Shown in pieces: positions 14,816 to 21,323 of a DNA stretch of 27,244 nucleotides. The notes under the pieces were generated by a model that saw nothing but the letters and a program-made list of their open reading frames with translations, had not been told where the DNA came from and made no database searches. Every line of letters starts with the position of its first letter. Within the stretch, counting starts at the first letter, position 1. This stretch comes from Phycisphaerae bacterium. Lineage in GTDB: Bacteria > Planctomycetota > Phycisphaerae > Phycisphaerales > SM1A02. The stretch spans positions 1 to 27,244 of the forward strand of contig NYSW01000112.1 in assembly GCA_002683195.1 (NCBI GenBank), in the 5' to 3' direction. A program made the position numbers and the translations under genes.

Positions 14816-15259
14816 ATGATCAACCGACCTTTTCCGGGGGGGGAAAGGGCTGAAACGGTGGAAAACCGACGTGGACCGAATGTGCTGGTCGTCGACGATG
14901 ATCGAATGAGTGTGTTGATGATCGCCCGGGTGGCCAGTGGGCTGGGGTGTCACTGCGTCACGGCTCGAACCGGAGCCACGGCCTGGCGGGAGTTCGTGCG
15001 GTCGCGATTCGATCTCGTGGTTTCCGACCTCAACATGCCGGGTGGTGATGGTGCGGTCCTTGCTCGTCGGATCCGAACTCGATCCAATGTTCCGGTGCTG
15101 CTGGTCACGGGGCTTGATGCCGCAACGCCGGCGGCATGTGGTGTGGCTGGGATCGAAGGCGTGGAAGTGCTTCGGAAACCCATGGTGCCGCCCCAGTTGA
15201 GGGATGCGATCGAGCGACGTCTGGAAAACAGTATTCCTGCTCTGGCCGAGGCGGCCTGA
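14816..15259 (+). CDS. Single-domain response regulator (receiver)
   Basis: A CheY-like receiver domain without an output domain, 147 residues from ATG 14816. Acidic pocket residues are D27-D29 (VVDDD), the phosphorylated aspartate is D71 (LVVSDLNMPGGDG), the switch threonine is T98 (LLVTG) and the conserved lysine is K121 (VLRKPM). It should relay a phosphate signal by protein-protein contact. The true start is uncertain: GAGAGGA abuts ATG 14816 with almost no spacing, while GTG 14858 has GGGAAAGGG upstream at a better distance and would remove 14 non-domain residues. A run of eight G (14836-14843) lies between the two candidates. No histidine kinase gene is adjacent. moaA follows after 33 bases. 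Confidence 0.9.
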   Translation: MINRPFPGGERAETVENRRGPNVLVVDDDRMSVLMIARVASGLGCHCVTARTGATAWREFVRSRFDLVVSDLNMPGGDGAVLARRIRTRSNVPVLLVTGLDAATPAACGVAGIEGVEVLRKPMVPPQLRDAIERRLENSIPALAEAA

Positions 15260-15292
15260 TCGTCGGTCAGGAGTGGCGGGTAGGATCGAAGG

Positions 15293-16330
15293 GTGAACGT
15301 TCCGCCTCTCCGAATACCGCTCCAGCAGCTCGACCCGGGTCCGCAGCGTCCCCGGCACGCGGTCGGTCCGCGTTCGCTCGACGCGGTTCGGATGTTGAGG
15401 ATCTCGGTCACGGATCGATGCAACCTTCGATGCCGGTATTGCATGCCCGAGGAGGGCGTTCGCTTTGAACCCCGAGAGAACCTGCTCTCGGTCGAATCGA
15501 TCACCCGAATCGCGGAAGTCGCGCGGAATATCGGCGTCCGGCATTTCAAGATCACGGGTGGCGAACCCACCGTGCGATCCGATCTCCTCGAGATCGTGAA
15601 GGCCATTCGCGGCCTCGGTTCCTCCGATCTTTCGCTGACCAGCAACGGGATTCATCTTCATCGGCTGGCCCGGCCGTTGAAGGAGGCCGGTCTGGATCGG
15701 GTCACGCTTTCGGTCGATTCGTTGCGGAAGGATCGCTACGCCCGGATCACCGGTGGGGGAAGGATTGATCTGTTCCATCGTGGACTGGCCGCGGCGGCCG
15801 AGACGTTCGGCCGGCTCAAACTGAATGTGGTGGTGATGCGGGGCGTCAACGACGATGAATTGGCCGATTTCGCCCGGCTGGCCATGGAGCATGACTGGAC
15901 GGTTCGCTTCATCGAATTCATGCCGTTGGGATGCAGTTCGCTTACCGATGGAGATCCGGAGGACGTCCTGGTCGACGCGGATGAGATGGTCGCGAAGATC
16001 GAGGCGGAGATCGGGACGCTGGTTTCGCTGAAGGACACCTTCGATCCGGGCGTGGGACCCGCTCGACTTCTGGCCTGTCCCGGCGGGCGGGGACGGATCG
16101 GGCTCATCCATGCCATGAGTCGCCCGTTCTGCGAGTCATGCAATCGACTCCGATTGACTGCCGACGGTGTGCTGCGGAGCTGCCTGTTCGATGGGGGGGA
16201 GATCGACCTTCGACCGCTGCTTGGCCAGGGGCCGGACGTGATGCGAGATGCCTTTGCGCGGTGCACCGCCTTGAAGCCCGAAGTTCATGGTGGTCGCGGT
16301 GATCGAGCAATGAGTTCGATCGGGGGTTGA
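15293..16330 (+). CDS. moaA: GTP 3',8-cyclase MoaA (molybdenum cofactor biosynthesis)
   Basis: A 345-residue radical SAM enzyme that, with MoaC, turns GTP into cyclic pyranopterin monophosphate, the first step of molybdopterin synthesis. The N-terminal cluster motif is C43, C47 and C50 in DRCNLRCRYCMPEEG. The SAM-binding GGEPTVR and the LTSNGIHL, VTLSVDSL and FIEFMPLG segments follow. The second [4Fe-4S] cluster is held by C280, C283 and C297 (FCESCNRLRLTADGVLRSCL). The protein ends in SSIGG, the conserved C-terminal GG needed for catalysis. The start is GTG 15293, giving a 33-residue N-terminus before the radical SAM core. No other moa genes adjoin it, so the pathway is dispersed. Confidence 0.95.
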   Translation: MNVPPLRIPLQQLDPGPQRPRHAVGPRSLDAVRMLRISVTDRCNLRCRYCMPEEGVRFEPRENLLSVESITRIAEVARNIGVRHFKITGGEPTVRSDLLEIVKAIRGLGSSDLSLTSNGIHLHRLARPLKEAGLDRVTLSVDSLRKDRYARITGGGRIDLFHRGLAAAAETFGRLKLNVVVMRGVNDDELADFARLAMEHDWTVRFIEFMPLGCSSLTDGDPEDVLVDADEMVAKIEAEIGTLVSLKDTFDPGVGPARLLACPGGRGRIGLIHAMSRPFCESCNRLRLTADGVLRSCLFDGGEIDLRPLLGQGPDVMRDAFARCTALKPEVHGGRGDRAMSSIGG

Positions 16331-16384
16331 TGTTTTCCTCGTCCCCTGCTTGACAGTGGTGCCGGCATCGGATCCGCTGGACAC

Positions 16385-17182
16385 ATGATCCATCCGCAGA
16401 TGAAACTCCGTCGAAATCCGGGCGTTGCTCCGGTCGTTCTTCTTGCCTTGATGTCCGCGTTCATCATGGGTTGCGATGGCGGCGGTACGTCGGAGGATCC
16501 GGCCCTCAGGCAGGTCGTCGGCTCCGCTGGTCGCGGTGGTGATCCTGCGTCCGCCCTGGTCTGGCAGGCAGTCCTGGCGGATTGGCCGAAGCAGGGCAAT
16601 CTCAGCGTGCTCTACGGGGAGCCGGCCATCCAGGCCAGGTTCGAGAATTGGATGGACGGTGCTCGGCCGCTCGTGGTCCCGCCGGAGGAGATTCACGCGA
16701 CGCTGGACAAGATTGAGGTGTTCAACGATCGGTTGATCATCCTGAATGGTGGCTGGGGAGCGATTCCCGACCCGAAGAGCGTGCGGGCCATGTCGGTACG
16801 AGGCCTGCGCAAGACGCTCTGGGCTGATGTCCGGCGGGCGGCGGCCGATGGCGATGCCGACCGGGCCACTGATCTTCTGGTCGTGATGGCCGGGCTTCCT
16901 CGGGTCAGTCACGCATACGACGGCTCGGTTCGTGGTCTGCTGGGCACGGTTTCTGCCTGCGACTCGCTCGGCTGGGCGATGAACAACGTCGCGGAAAAGG
17001 ACACGGGACTCGATGACGCTCAGAAGGCCAGGGTCCGGGCGGCTCTCGGTTGGCTCGACGATGAGGCCCCGTTTGGAGAGGCCGATCCGGAAACGGATCC
17101 TCGTCGCGTTGCCGTGCTGGGCGAGTACGAGCGGGTGAGCCTTCCCAATCTGATGAAGGCACGGACTCGACTTTGTGATTGA
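16385..17182 (+). CDS. Lipoprotein of unknown function
   Basis: A 265-residue protein with a lipoprotein signal: RR at 9-10, a hydrophobic stretch and AFIMGC, with the lipidated cysteine about residue 30, followed by DGGG. The remainder is mostly alpha-helical in character (LVWQAVLADWPKQGN, LWADVRRAAADGDADRATDLL, DAQKARVRAALGWLDDE), recalling helical-repeat envelope proteins, but I recognise no family. Starts at ATG 16385 or ATG 16400 are both possible; neither has a clear ribosome site. A perfect TTGACA lies at 16350-16355, but the matching -10 position is GC-rich and unconvincing. It converges with the Nudix gene. Confidence 0.8.
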   Translation: MIHPQMKLRRNPGVAPVVLLALMSAFIMGCDGGGTSEDPALRQVVGSAGRGGDPASALVWQAVLADWPKQGNLSVLYGEPAIQARFENWMDGARPLVVPPEEIHATLDKIEVFNDRLIILNGGWGAIPDPKSVRAMSVRGLRKTLWADVRRAAADGDADRATDLLVVMAGLPRVSHAYDGSVRGLLGTVSACDSLGWAMNNVAEKDTGLDDAQKARVRAALGWLDDEAPFGEADPETDPRRVAVLGEYERVSLPNLMKARTRLCD

Positions 17183-17205
17183 ATTCGCGAGACGACTTCA
17201 ACGTC

Positions 17206-17661
17206 CTAGGACGATGCCGGCGTCAGATGCTCGATCAATGATTCGTTGAGCGACTCGTTCGCACGAGGCCATGGGAACTCATGGAGTCGGTTGATCGGTA
17301 TCCATTGCCATGGCCGATCGGTCACCGACGGATCCCCGTCCTTGCTTCGCGCGAGCATGAGTTCGACCACGACGTGTTGTTCGATTGATTGCGAAGGGTC
17401 ATGATCCTCAGCGGTCGCAACCGATTCGATGATGTCGATGTCGATGCCGAGTTCTTCCTGGGTTTCGCGGCGAGCGGCATTGGTTGCGGTTTCTCCCGGT
17501 TCGATCTTTCCGCCTGGAAGTTCCCAGACTCCGCCTCGCACGGCACTGACCGGGCGCCATGCCGCGAGGATCTCCGGTGGGGTGGAGGGGTTCTCGTCAG
17601 GCTGGCGAATGACGGCCGCAATGGCCACCCGGGTAATATGCCTGGAAGTTATTTTACTCAT
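17206..17661 (-). CDS. Nudix hydrolase (MutT-like)
   Basis: A 151-residue pyrophosphohydrolase. The Nudix box is complete from G51 to I73: GKIEPGE, then REtqEElGI, with the metal-binding glutamates E66, E69 and E70 present. The preceding WELPG and following HVVVELMLAR and WQWIPINRL segments fit MutT/8-oxo-dGTPase-type or CTP pyrophosphohydrolase-type members; the substrate is not certain. It may remove oxidised nucleotides. The start ATG lies at 17659-17661 with only a weak GGA upstream. It is a single minus-strand gene between the unknown lipoprotein and the structured noncoding region. Confidence 0.9.
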   Translation of the reverse strand: MSKITSRHITRVAIAAVIRQPDENPSTPPEILAAWRPVSAVRGGVWELPGGKIEPGETATNAARRETQEELGIDIDIIESVATAEDHDPSQSIEQHVVVELMLARSKDGDPSVTDRPWQWIPINRLHEFPWPRANESLNESLIEHLTPASS

Positions 17662-17716
17662 AAGTCCATTGCCTGAAGCGACTTGTGTTTTTCGTCAACT
17701 TCGGCCCTCTGACCCG

Positions 17717-17746
17717 TTGACCGACCCTGCCCGGAGTCGATAGTGT
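17717..17746 (+). promoter_or_regulatory. Possible promoter of the candidate structured RNA
   Basis: TTGACC at 17717-17722 (five of six -35 consensus bases) is followed by a weak -10, either GATAGT (17739-17744, 16-base spacer) or TAGTGT (17741-17746, 18-base spacer). It would place the RNA start near or just after the first hairpin arm, so either the start is slightly earlier or the promoter call is imprecise. Confidence 0.25.
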
Positions 17747-18117
17747 CCAGAGGTCCTCTTCGGAGGGCTGAACACCGTCCAAGCACGATAGGGCGACCGG
17801 CGTTTCGGCGTCGCGAAACCCCGTCAATGGGCCTAAATTTCACGATCATGCCGCGATCATGCCTCGAAAGCGAGGGGAAGTCGGCTGATCACCGCCCTTT
17901 GGAAGCCTCCGAGGCTCTGATGGGGGGACGGGGTTTGGGCCTTTGAGAATTTGGAGTCACCCCTCGAGGGGCGCCCGATTCTCTGCGTGAGTATTCGCGG
18001 GCGCCGGCCATTCGAGCGGTGCCCGACAATCCGTCTTCTTCGCGGCTGTGGCGCTCTCTGGCACCACGGCCCGTAGACCGCCCGGTCGGGTCGGAGCGAC
18101 CGGGCGGTTGTTTTTTT
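17743..18117 (+). ncRNA. Candidate structured noncoding RNA or leader RNA (no known family recognised)
   Basis: The 565 bases between the Nudix and PagL-like genes hold no credible protein but an ordered series of pairings on the plus strand. A 5' hairpin is closed by GTGTCCAG (17743-17750) and CTGAACAC (17768-17775, one mismatch) and capped by a C(UUCG)G tetraloop (17755-17766). A second hairpin pairs 17793-17797 with 17810-17814. A perfect 10-bp long-range helix joins AAACCCCGTC (17816-17825) to GACGGGGTTT (17927-17936), enclosing the CCTCG/CGAGG hairpin (17862-17875) and the AGCCT/AGGCT hairpin (17904-17916). GAGAAT (17945-17950) pairs with ATTCTC (17978-17983) around the palindrome CCCCTCGAGGGG (17960-17971); this competes with GGCGCCCG (17970-17977) pairing to CGGGCGCC (17998-18005). 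GGTGCC (18018-18023) faces GGCACC (18060-18065). The series ends at a strong terminator. It could be a trans-acting RNA or a riboswitch-like leader of the gene at 18227. Exact ends are guesses. Confidence 0.6.
18077..18117 (+). terminator. Strong rho-independent terminator
   Basis: A perfect 12-bp stem, ACCGCCCGGTCG (18077-18088) with CGACCGGGCGGT (18097-18108), has an 8-base loop and is followed by TG and seven T (18111-18117). It works on the plus strand only, yet no plus-strand protein gene ends within almost 900 bases upstream. It therefore points to a noncoding transcript or an attenuator. Confidence 0.95.
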
Positions 18118-18226
18118 GGCATCGGATGCTCCTGGTCCGCGGGCGGCGGTCAACCCCGACGGGTGGTGACGAGGTGCCTTGATACGCTCACCGTGCTCCA
18201 GTCATGTCTCATCGATCGGCCACGTC

Positions 18227-18886
18227 ATGTTTCAGAAGTCTCCGTCGGGTCTCCAATCCATCCGCCGCCGAATGATCAGAGGGGGCGGGACGGTGATGGT
18301 CGCGATCGCGGTCCAGCAGACGCCGGCGTTCGGAGACACCCTGGACCTCGTACTCGACGGACACACTGATTCCAGTGAGACCACCGGGAACGTCACCGAC
18401 CCGGTGATCACGGAGGCCTATGGCGCGGCAGGGAGTTGGGAAGGCACTGTTTCCATGTTCAGTGCGGCCGAACTCGGCATCACCGAGTTTCTCGGCGTTC
18501 GGGCAGGAGTGGACTGGTTCGCGGCCGAGCGATTCAGTCTCGGGCTGCAACTCGATCTCGCCAACGCCTGGGTCGGTGGGGGGGATTCGACCATCACGAT
18601 CGGGCTCGCGCCGATCGTGCGGTGGCACTTTCTCCACGGAGAGACCTGGACCGTCTTCGGTGAACTGGGCAGCGGGGTGGCTTGGAACGGGAGTCCGATT
18701 CCAGCAAACGGCACTCGGTTCGTCTTCACGCCTCAGGCAGCGCTGGGGGCCACATTCGAGATCGCGGAGCGAACTCGATTGAGGGTGGCTCTCGGATGGT
18801 TTCACATGTCCAACGCGAGGACATCGAACTCGAACCCCGGTCTGGACGGAGTCTCCGTGGTCGCTGGGGTTGGGTTCAGTTTCTGA
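18227..18886 (+). CDS. PagL-like lipid A 3-O-deacylase (acyloxyacyl hydrolase family outer-membrane barrel)
   Basis: A protein of up to 219 residues. After a likely signal peptide (RRR, then MVAIAVQQTPAFG, cleavage near 36) it consists of alternating strands typical of an eight-stranded outer-membrane barrel and ends in aromatic F (GVGFSF). The C-terminal motif WFHMSNARTSNSNPGLDG matches the PagL active-site signature HxSN...NPG: H193 and S195 sit at the catalytic His and Ser positions, and D207 lies exactly 14 residues after the His, where PagL has its catalytic Glu. Such enzymes remove the 3-O acyl chain from lipid A in the outer membrane. The start is uncertain: 18227, 18272 and 18296 are all ATG in frame, and none has a clear ribosome site at 18227. 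It converges with galE, 13 bases apart. Confidence 0.78.
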   Translation: MFQKSPSGLQSIRRRMIRGGGTVMVAIAVQQTPAFGDTLDLVLDGHTDSSETTGNVTDPVITEAYGAAGSWEGTVSMFSAAELGITEFLGVRAGVDWFAAERFSLGLQLDLANAWVGGGDSTITIGLAPIVRWHFLHGETWTVFGELGSGVAWNGSPIPANGTRFVFTPQAALGATFEIAERTRLRVALGWFHMSNARTSNSNPGLDGVSVVAGVGFSF

Positions 18887-18899
18887 AACTCACCGGTGA

Positions 18900-19967
18900 T
18901 CAAAGCTCACCGTAGCCCTGGGGATTGGCTTGCATCCATTTCCAGGCGGTGGAGACGGTCTCATCGAGATCGGTGAATTTCGGCTCCCAGCCCAGTTCCC
19001 GGCTGATTCGACCGGCATCCGCGAAGAGTTCCGGGGGGTCTCCGGCTCGCCGCGGGCCCTGGCGAGCGGTGATTTCACGGCCCGTCACTCGACGGCAGGA
19101 TTCCAGGACCTCTCGAACCGACCAGCCGTGACCGAGTCCGATGTTGTAACGCCGAAGTTCGCCCGGTTGCAATGCACGCATCACTTCGATGTGTGCATCG
19201 ACCAGGTCGAGCACATGCACGTAGTCACGAATGCAGGTTCCATCGGGGGTCGCGTAATCCTCACCGAAGATCGTGAGCGCTTCCCGGCGACCGGCCGCGA
19301 CTTCGAGGCAGATTGGAATGAGGTGGGTTTCCGGGCGATGATCTTCGCCGACGCGTCCCTGGGGATCGGACCCCGCGACATTGAAGTACCGGAGGGCGGC
19401 GGCGGCGAAGGGCTGCCCCGCCGACTGCATCGCGGCAACTTGATCCTGAAGCATTCGTTCGACCATCAGTTTGGAATGGCCGTAGGGATTGATGGGTGAC
19501 TGGGGGCAATCCTCCGCGATGGGGATCCGGTCCGCCGGCGGCTCTCCGTAGGTGGCGCAGGTACTCGAGAAGACCAGTCGTTGGACGCCGGCGTCCTGCA
19601 CCGCTTCGAGCAGGCGGCAGGCGCCACCGGTGTTGTTGTCGTAGTAGCGAAGGGGAATGTCCACCGATTCGCCGACGTAGGCGAAGGCGGCGAAGTGCAT
19701 GACCACGTCGATCTCACGCTCGCGAAGGATCTTCGCCAGTCCGGCCCGGTCCGAAATGGAACCCTCGATGAAAGAGAAGCTCCCGCTCGCCGTCCGGGCG
19801 GCTTGCTCGATGGCCATGATGGCGCCCCGATGACCCCGGGAAAGATCGTCGTATCCGGTGACCTCGCAGCCCGCTTCGGTGAGACGAAGTGCGGCATGGG
19901 ATCCGATGTATCCGGCCGCCCCGGTCACCAAGACGCGATTGATCGAAGTCGAATCGGGAGATGTCAT
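18900..19967 (-). CDS. galE: UDP-glucose 4-epimerase
   Basis: A 355-residue extended short-chain dehydrogenase that interconverts UDP-glucose and UDP-galactose, supplying sugars for LPS or exopolysaccharide. The NAD motif is VTGAAGYIGSH (G16, G19, G22). The catalytic residues are in the SSTCATYGEP segment and Y162-x3-K166 (PYGHSK). Family signatures LRYFNVAGSDPQGRVGE, GTCIRDYVHVLDLVDAHI and YNIGLGHGWSVREV are all present. The start is the ATG at 19965-19967; the open frame continues upstream but the added residues do not fit the family. The insert after the second strand (about 48-64) is slightly longer than usual. The gene is divergent from the DUF368 gene. Confidence 0.95.
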   Translation of the reverse strand: MTSPDSTSINRVLVTGAAGYIGSHAALRLTEAGCEVTGYDDLSRGHRGAIMAIEQAARTASGSFSFIEGSISDRAGLAKILREREIDVVMHFAAFAYVGESVDIPLRYYDNNTGGACRLLEAVQDAGVQRLVFSSTCATYGEPPADRIPIAEDCPQSPINPYGHSKLMVERMLQDQVAAMQSAGQPFAAAALRYFNVAGSDPQGRVGEDHRPETHLIPICLEVAAGRREALTIFGEDYATPDGTCIRDYVHVLDLVDAHIEVMRALQPGELRRYNIGLGHGWSVREVLESCRRVTGREITARQGPRRAGDPPELFADAGRISRELGWEPKFTDLDETVSTAWKWMQANPQGYGEL

Positions 19968-20100
19968 GATCGGGACTCGCGAAGTGGATTGATGGAGACG
20001 AGGTCGCTGGTCGATGACAGATCGACCGAGAACGTGGACGACTCCAGCATTATGTATGCCGCCTCCCCGCTTCGCCAAGCTTCAGATTCCGGAAGTGACC

Positions 20101-21156
20101 ATGACGAGTGATCGAGGAACTCCAGCGAGCGATGTGGCACGACCGGTTATCGATTCCTCCGACCGTATCGGGTCGGGCGGAATGCCGTCTCCGATGTTCC
20201 TTCTGCGGGCCGCCATCGGTGGCATTCTGATGGGACTGGCGAATCTCGTGCCCGGCATCTCTGGTGGCACCATGCTTCTGGCGGCCGGCGTTTATCCCGA
20301 ATTCGTGGAATCGGTGTCTGCGGTCACTCGCCTGGTTCGCCGGTGGCGGCCCTGGATCATCCTCGCTGCGGTCGCGATTCCTGCCCTGCTCGCCATTGGC
20401 GGTCTGGCGGGGACGGTTCGAGATGCCGTTCTGGAACACCGCTGGATGGCCTACAGCCTCTTCATCGGCCTGACGCTCGGCGGGGCCCCGACGCTGCTTC
20501 GGCTCTTGAGACCCTGCCCGCCACGAGCGTTGATCGCCGCCGGCGTGGCATTCGTCGGCATGGTGGTGCTGGCCCTGGTGCAGGAAACCGGTGGCGGCGG
20601 ATCCCCCGAATCCGGAGGAGGCCTTTTCGGTCTCGGTCTGGCCGGTTTCGCTGGTGCGGCAGCCATGGTGCTGCCCGGCGTGAGTGGGGGTTACCTGCTC
20701 CTGGTCATGGGCCAGTACGTGGCGGTGCTTGATGCGATCAGTGCGGCATCCGACGCGGTGAAGGGCGGTTCGATGGACGAACTTCTGGCCTCGATCCCGT
20801 CCCTGGCGGCGATCGGAATCGGCGTCTTGCTCGGCATCGTGCTGGTGAGCAATGTCGTGCGATGGCTTCTTCGGCGTCACCGCGAGGTCACCCTCGGGGT
20901 GCTGCTTGGACTTCTTCTGGGGGCGGTGGCGGGGCTCTGGCCTTTCCGCGCGGCCATTCAGCCGGAACCGGGCATGATCATCCGAGGTCAACGAATCGAG
21001 ACGGTGGCGGATGCGGAAGCGGTGCCGATCAAGCATCGGCCAACGAGTTTCTTCACGCCGGGTGCGACCGAGGTGATCGGCGCTTTGGTGCTGGTCGGCC
21101 TCGGTCTCGGGATCTCTTTGGGGGTGGCCAGGCTCGGGGGGGGCGAGTCCGAGTGA
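20101..21156 (+). CDS. DUF368 membrane protein, probable polyprenyl-phosphate translocase
   Basis: A 351-residue polytopic inner-membrane protein. It has the two internally repeated signatures of DUF368: NLVPGISGGTMLL (49-60) and AMVLPGVSGGYLLLV (188-202), each in a hydrophobic hairpin, as expected of an inverted-repeat transporter. Members of this family (PopT) have been shown to return undecaprenyl phosphate across the membrane for reuse in cell-wall and polysaccharide synthesis. A glycine-rich loop occupies about 163-174. ATG 20101 is chosen because GGAAG lies 7-12 bases upstream; the open frame extends further back without a better start. It sits between galE and a nucleotide-sugar dehydratase, a context of surface polysaccharide assembly. 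Confidence 0.9.
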   Translation: MTSDRGTPASDVARPVIDSSDRIGSGGMPSPMFLLRAAIGGILMGLANLVPGISGGTMLLAAGVYPEFVESVSAVTRLVRRWRPWIILAAVAIPALLAIGGLAGTVRDAVLEHRWMAYSLFIGLTLGGAPTLLRLLRPCPPRALIAAGVAFVGMVVLALVQETGGGGSPESGGGLFGLGLAGFAGAAAMVLPGVSGGYLLLVMGQYVAVLDAISAASDAVKGGSMDELLASIPSLAAIGIGVLLGIVLVSNVVRWLLRRHREVTLGVLLGLLLGAVAGLWPFRAAIQPEPGMIIRGQRIETVADAEAVPIKHRPTSFFTPGATEVIGALVLVGLGLGISLGVARLGGGESE

Positions 21157-21323
21157 AGCGTCGGATGGTTCTCGGACTACGGTGGTCTCTTGCAACCGGC
21201 CGATTCCCTCCAATCCTCACCCTCGTTGCAAGTTGAAACGCCACGGAGCCGAAATCTCAGGGGGCCGACGTCTCACCGGCTGAGGCTGGTCGGCATCCAG
21301 TTCGGATTCTCCGGGGAACAAAA

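Noticed and set aside
14510..16111. 533-residue minus-strand ORF over moaA and the response regulator
   Set aside because: Antisense to moaA with both iron-sulfur motifs; no domain of its own.
16350..16378. Perfect TTGACA -35 box before the unknown lipoprotein gene
   Set aside because: At 16-18 bases downstream only GC-rich sequence is found (TCCGCT), so a sigma-70 promoter is not supported.
17202..17213. Palindrome CGTCCTAGGACG at the junction of two convergent genes
   Set aside because: It overlaps the stop codon of the Nudix gene, has no T tract and is isolated; too short to call an operator or terminator.
17743..17946. 67-codon plus-strand ORF starting at GTG 17743
   Set aside because: It has no ribosome site, its composition is Arg/Pro-rich as in GC-rich shadow frames, and it is covered by the RNA helices.
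17743..18117. RNase P RNA, tmRNA, SRP RNA or 6S RNA as identity of the structured region
   Set aside because: GAGGGGAAGTCGGCT at 17872-17886 only loosely recalls the RNase P core, and the 3' partner with ACAGAA is missing. There is no tmRNA tag or TTCGA-type 3' end, no GGAAGCAG-like SRP loop and no long 6S-type rod.
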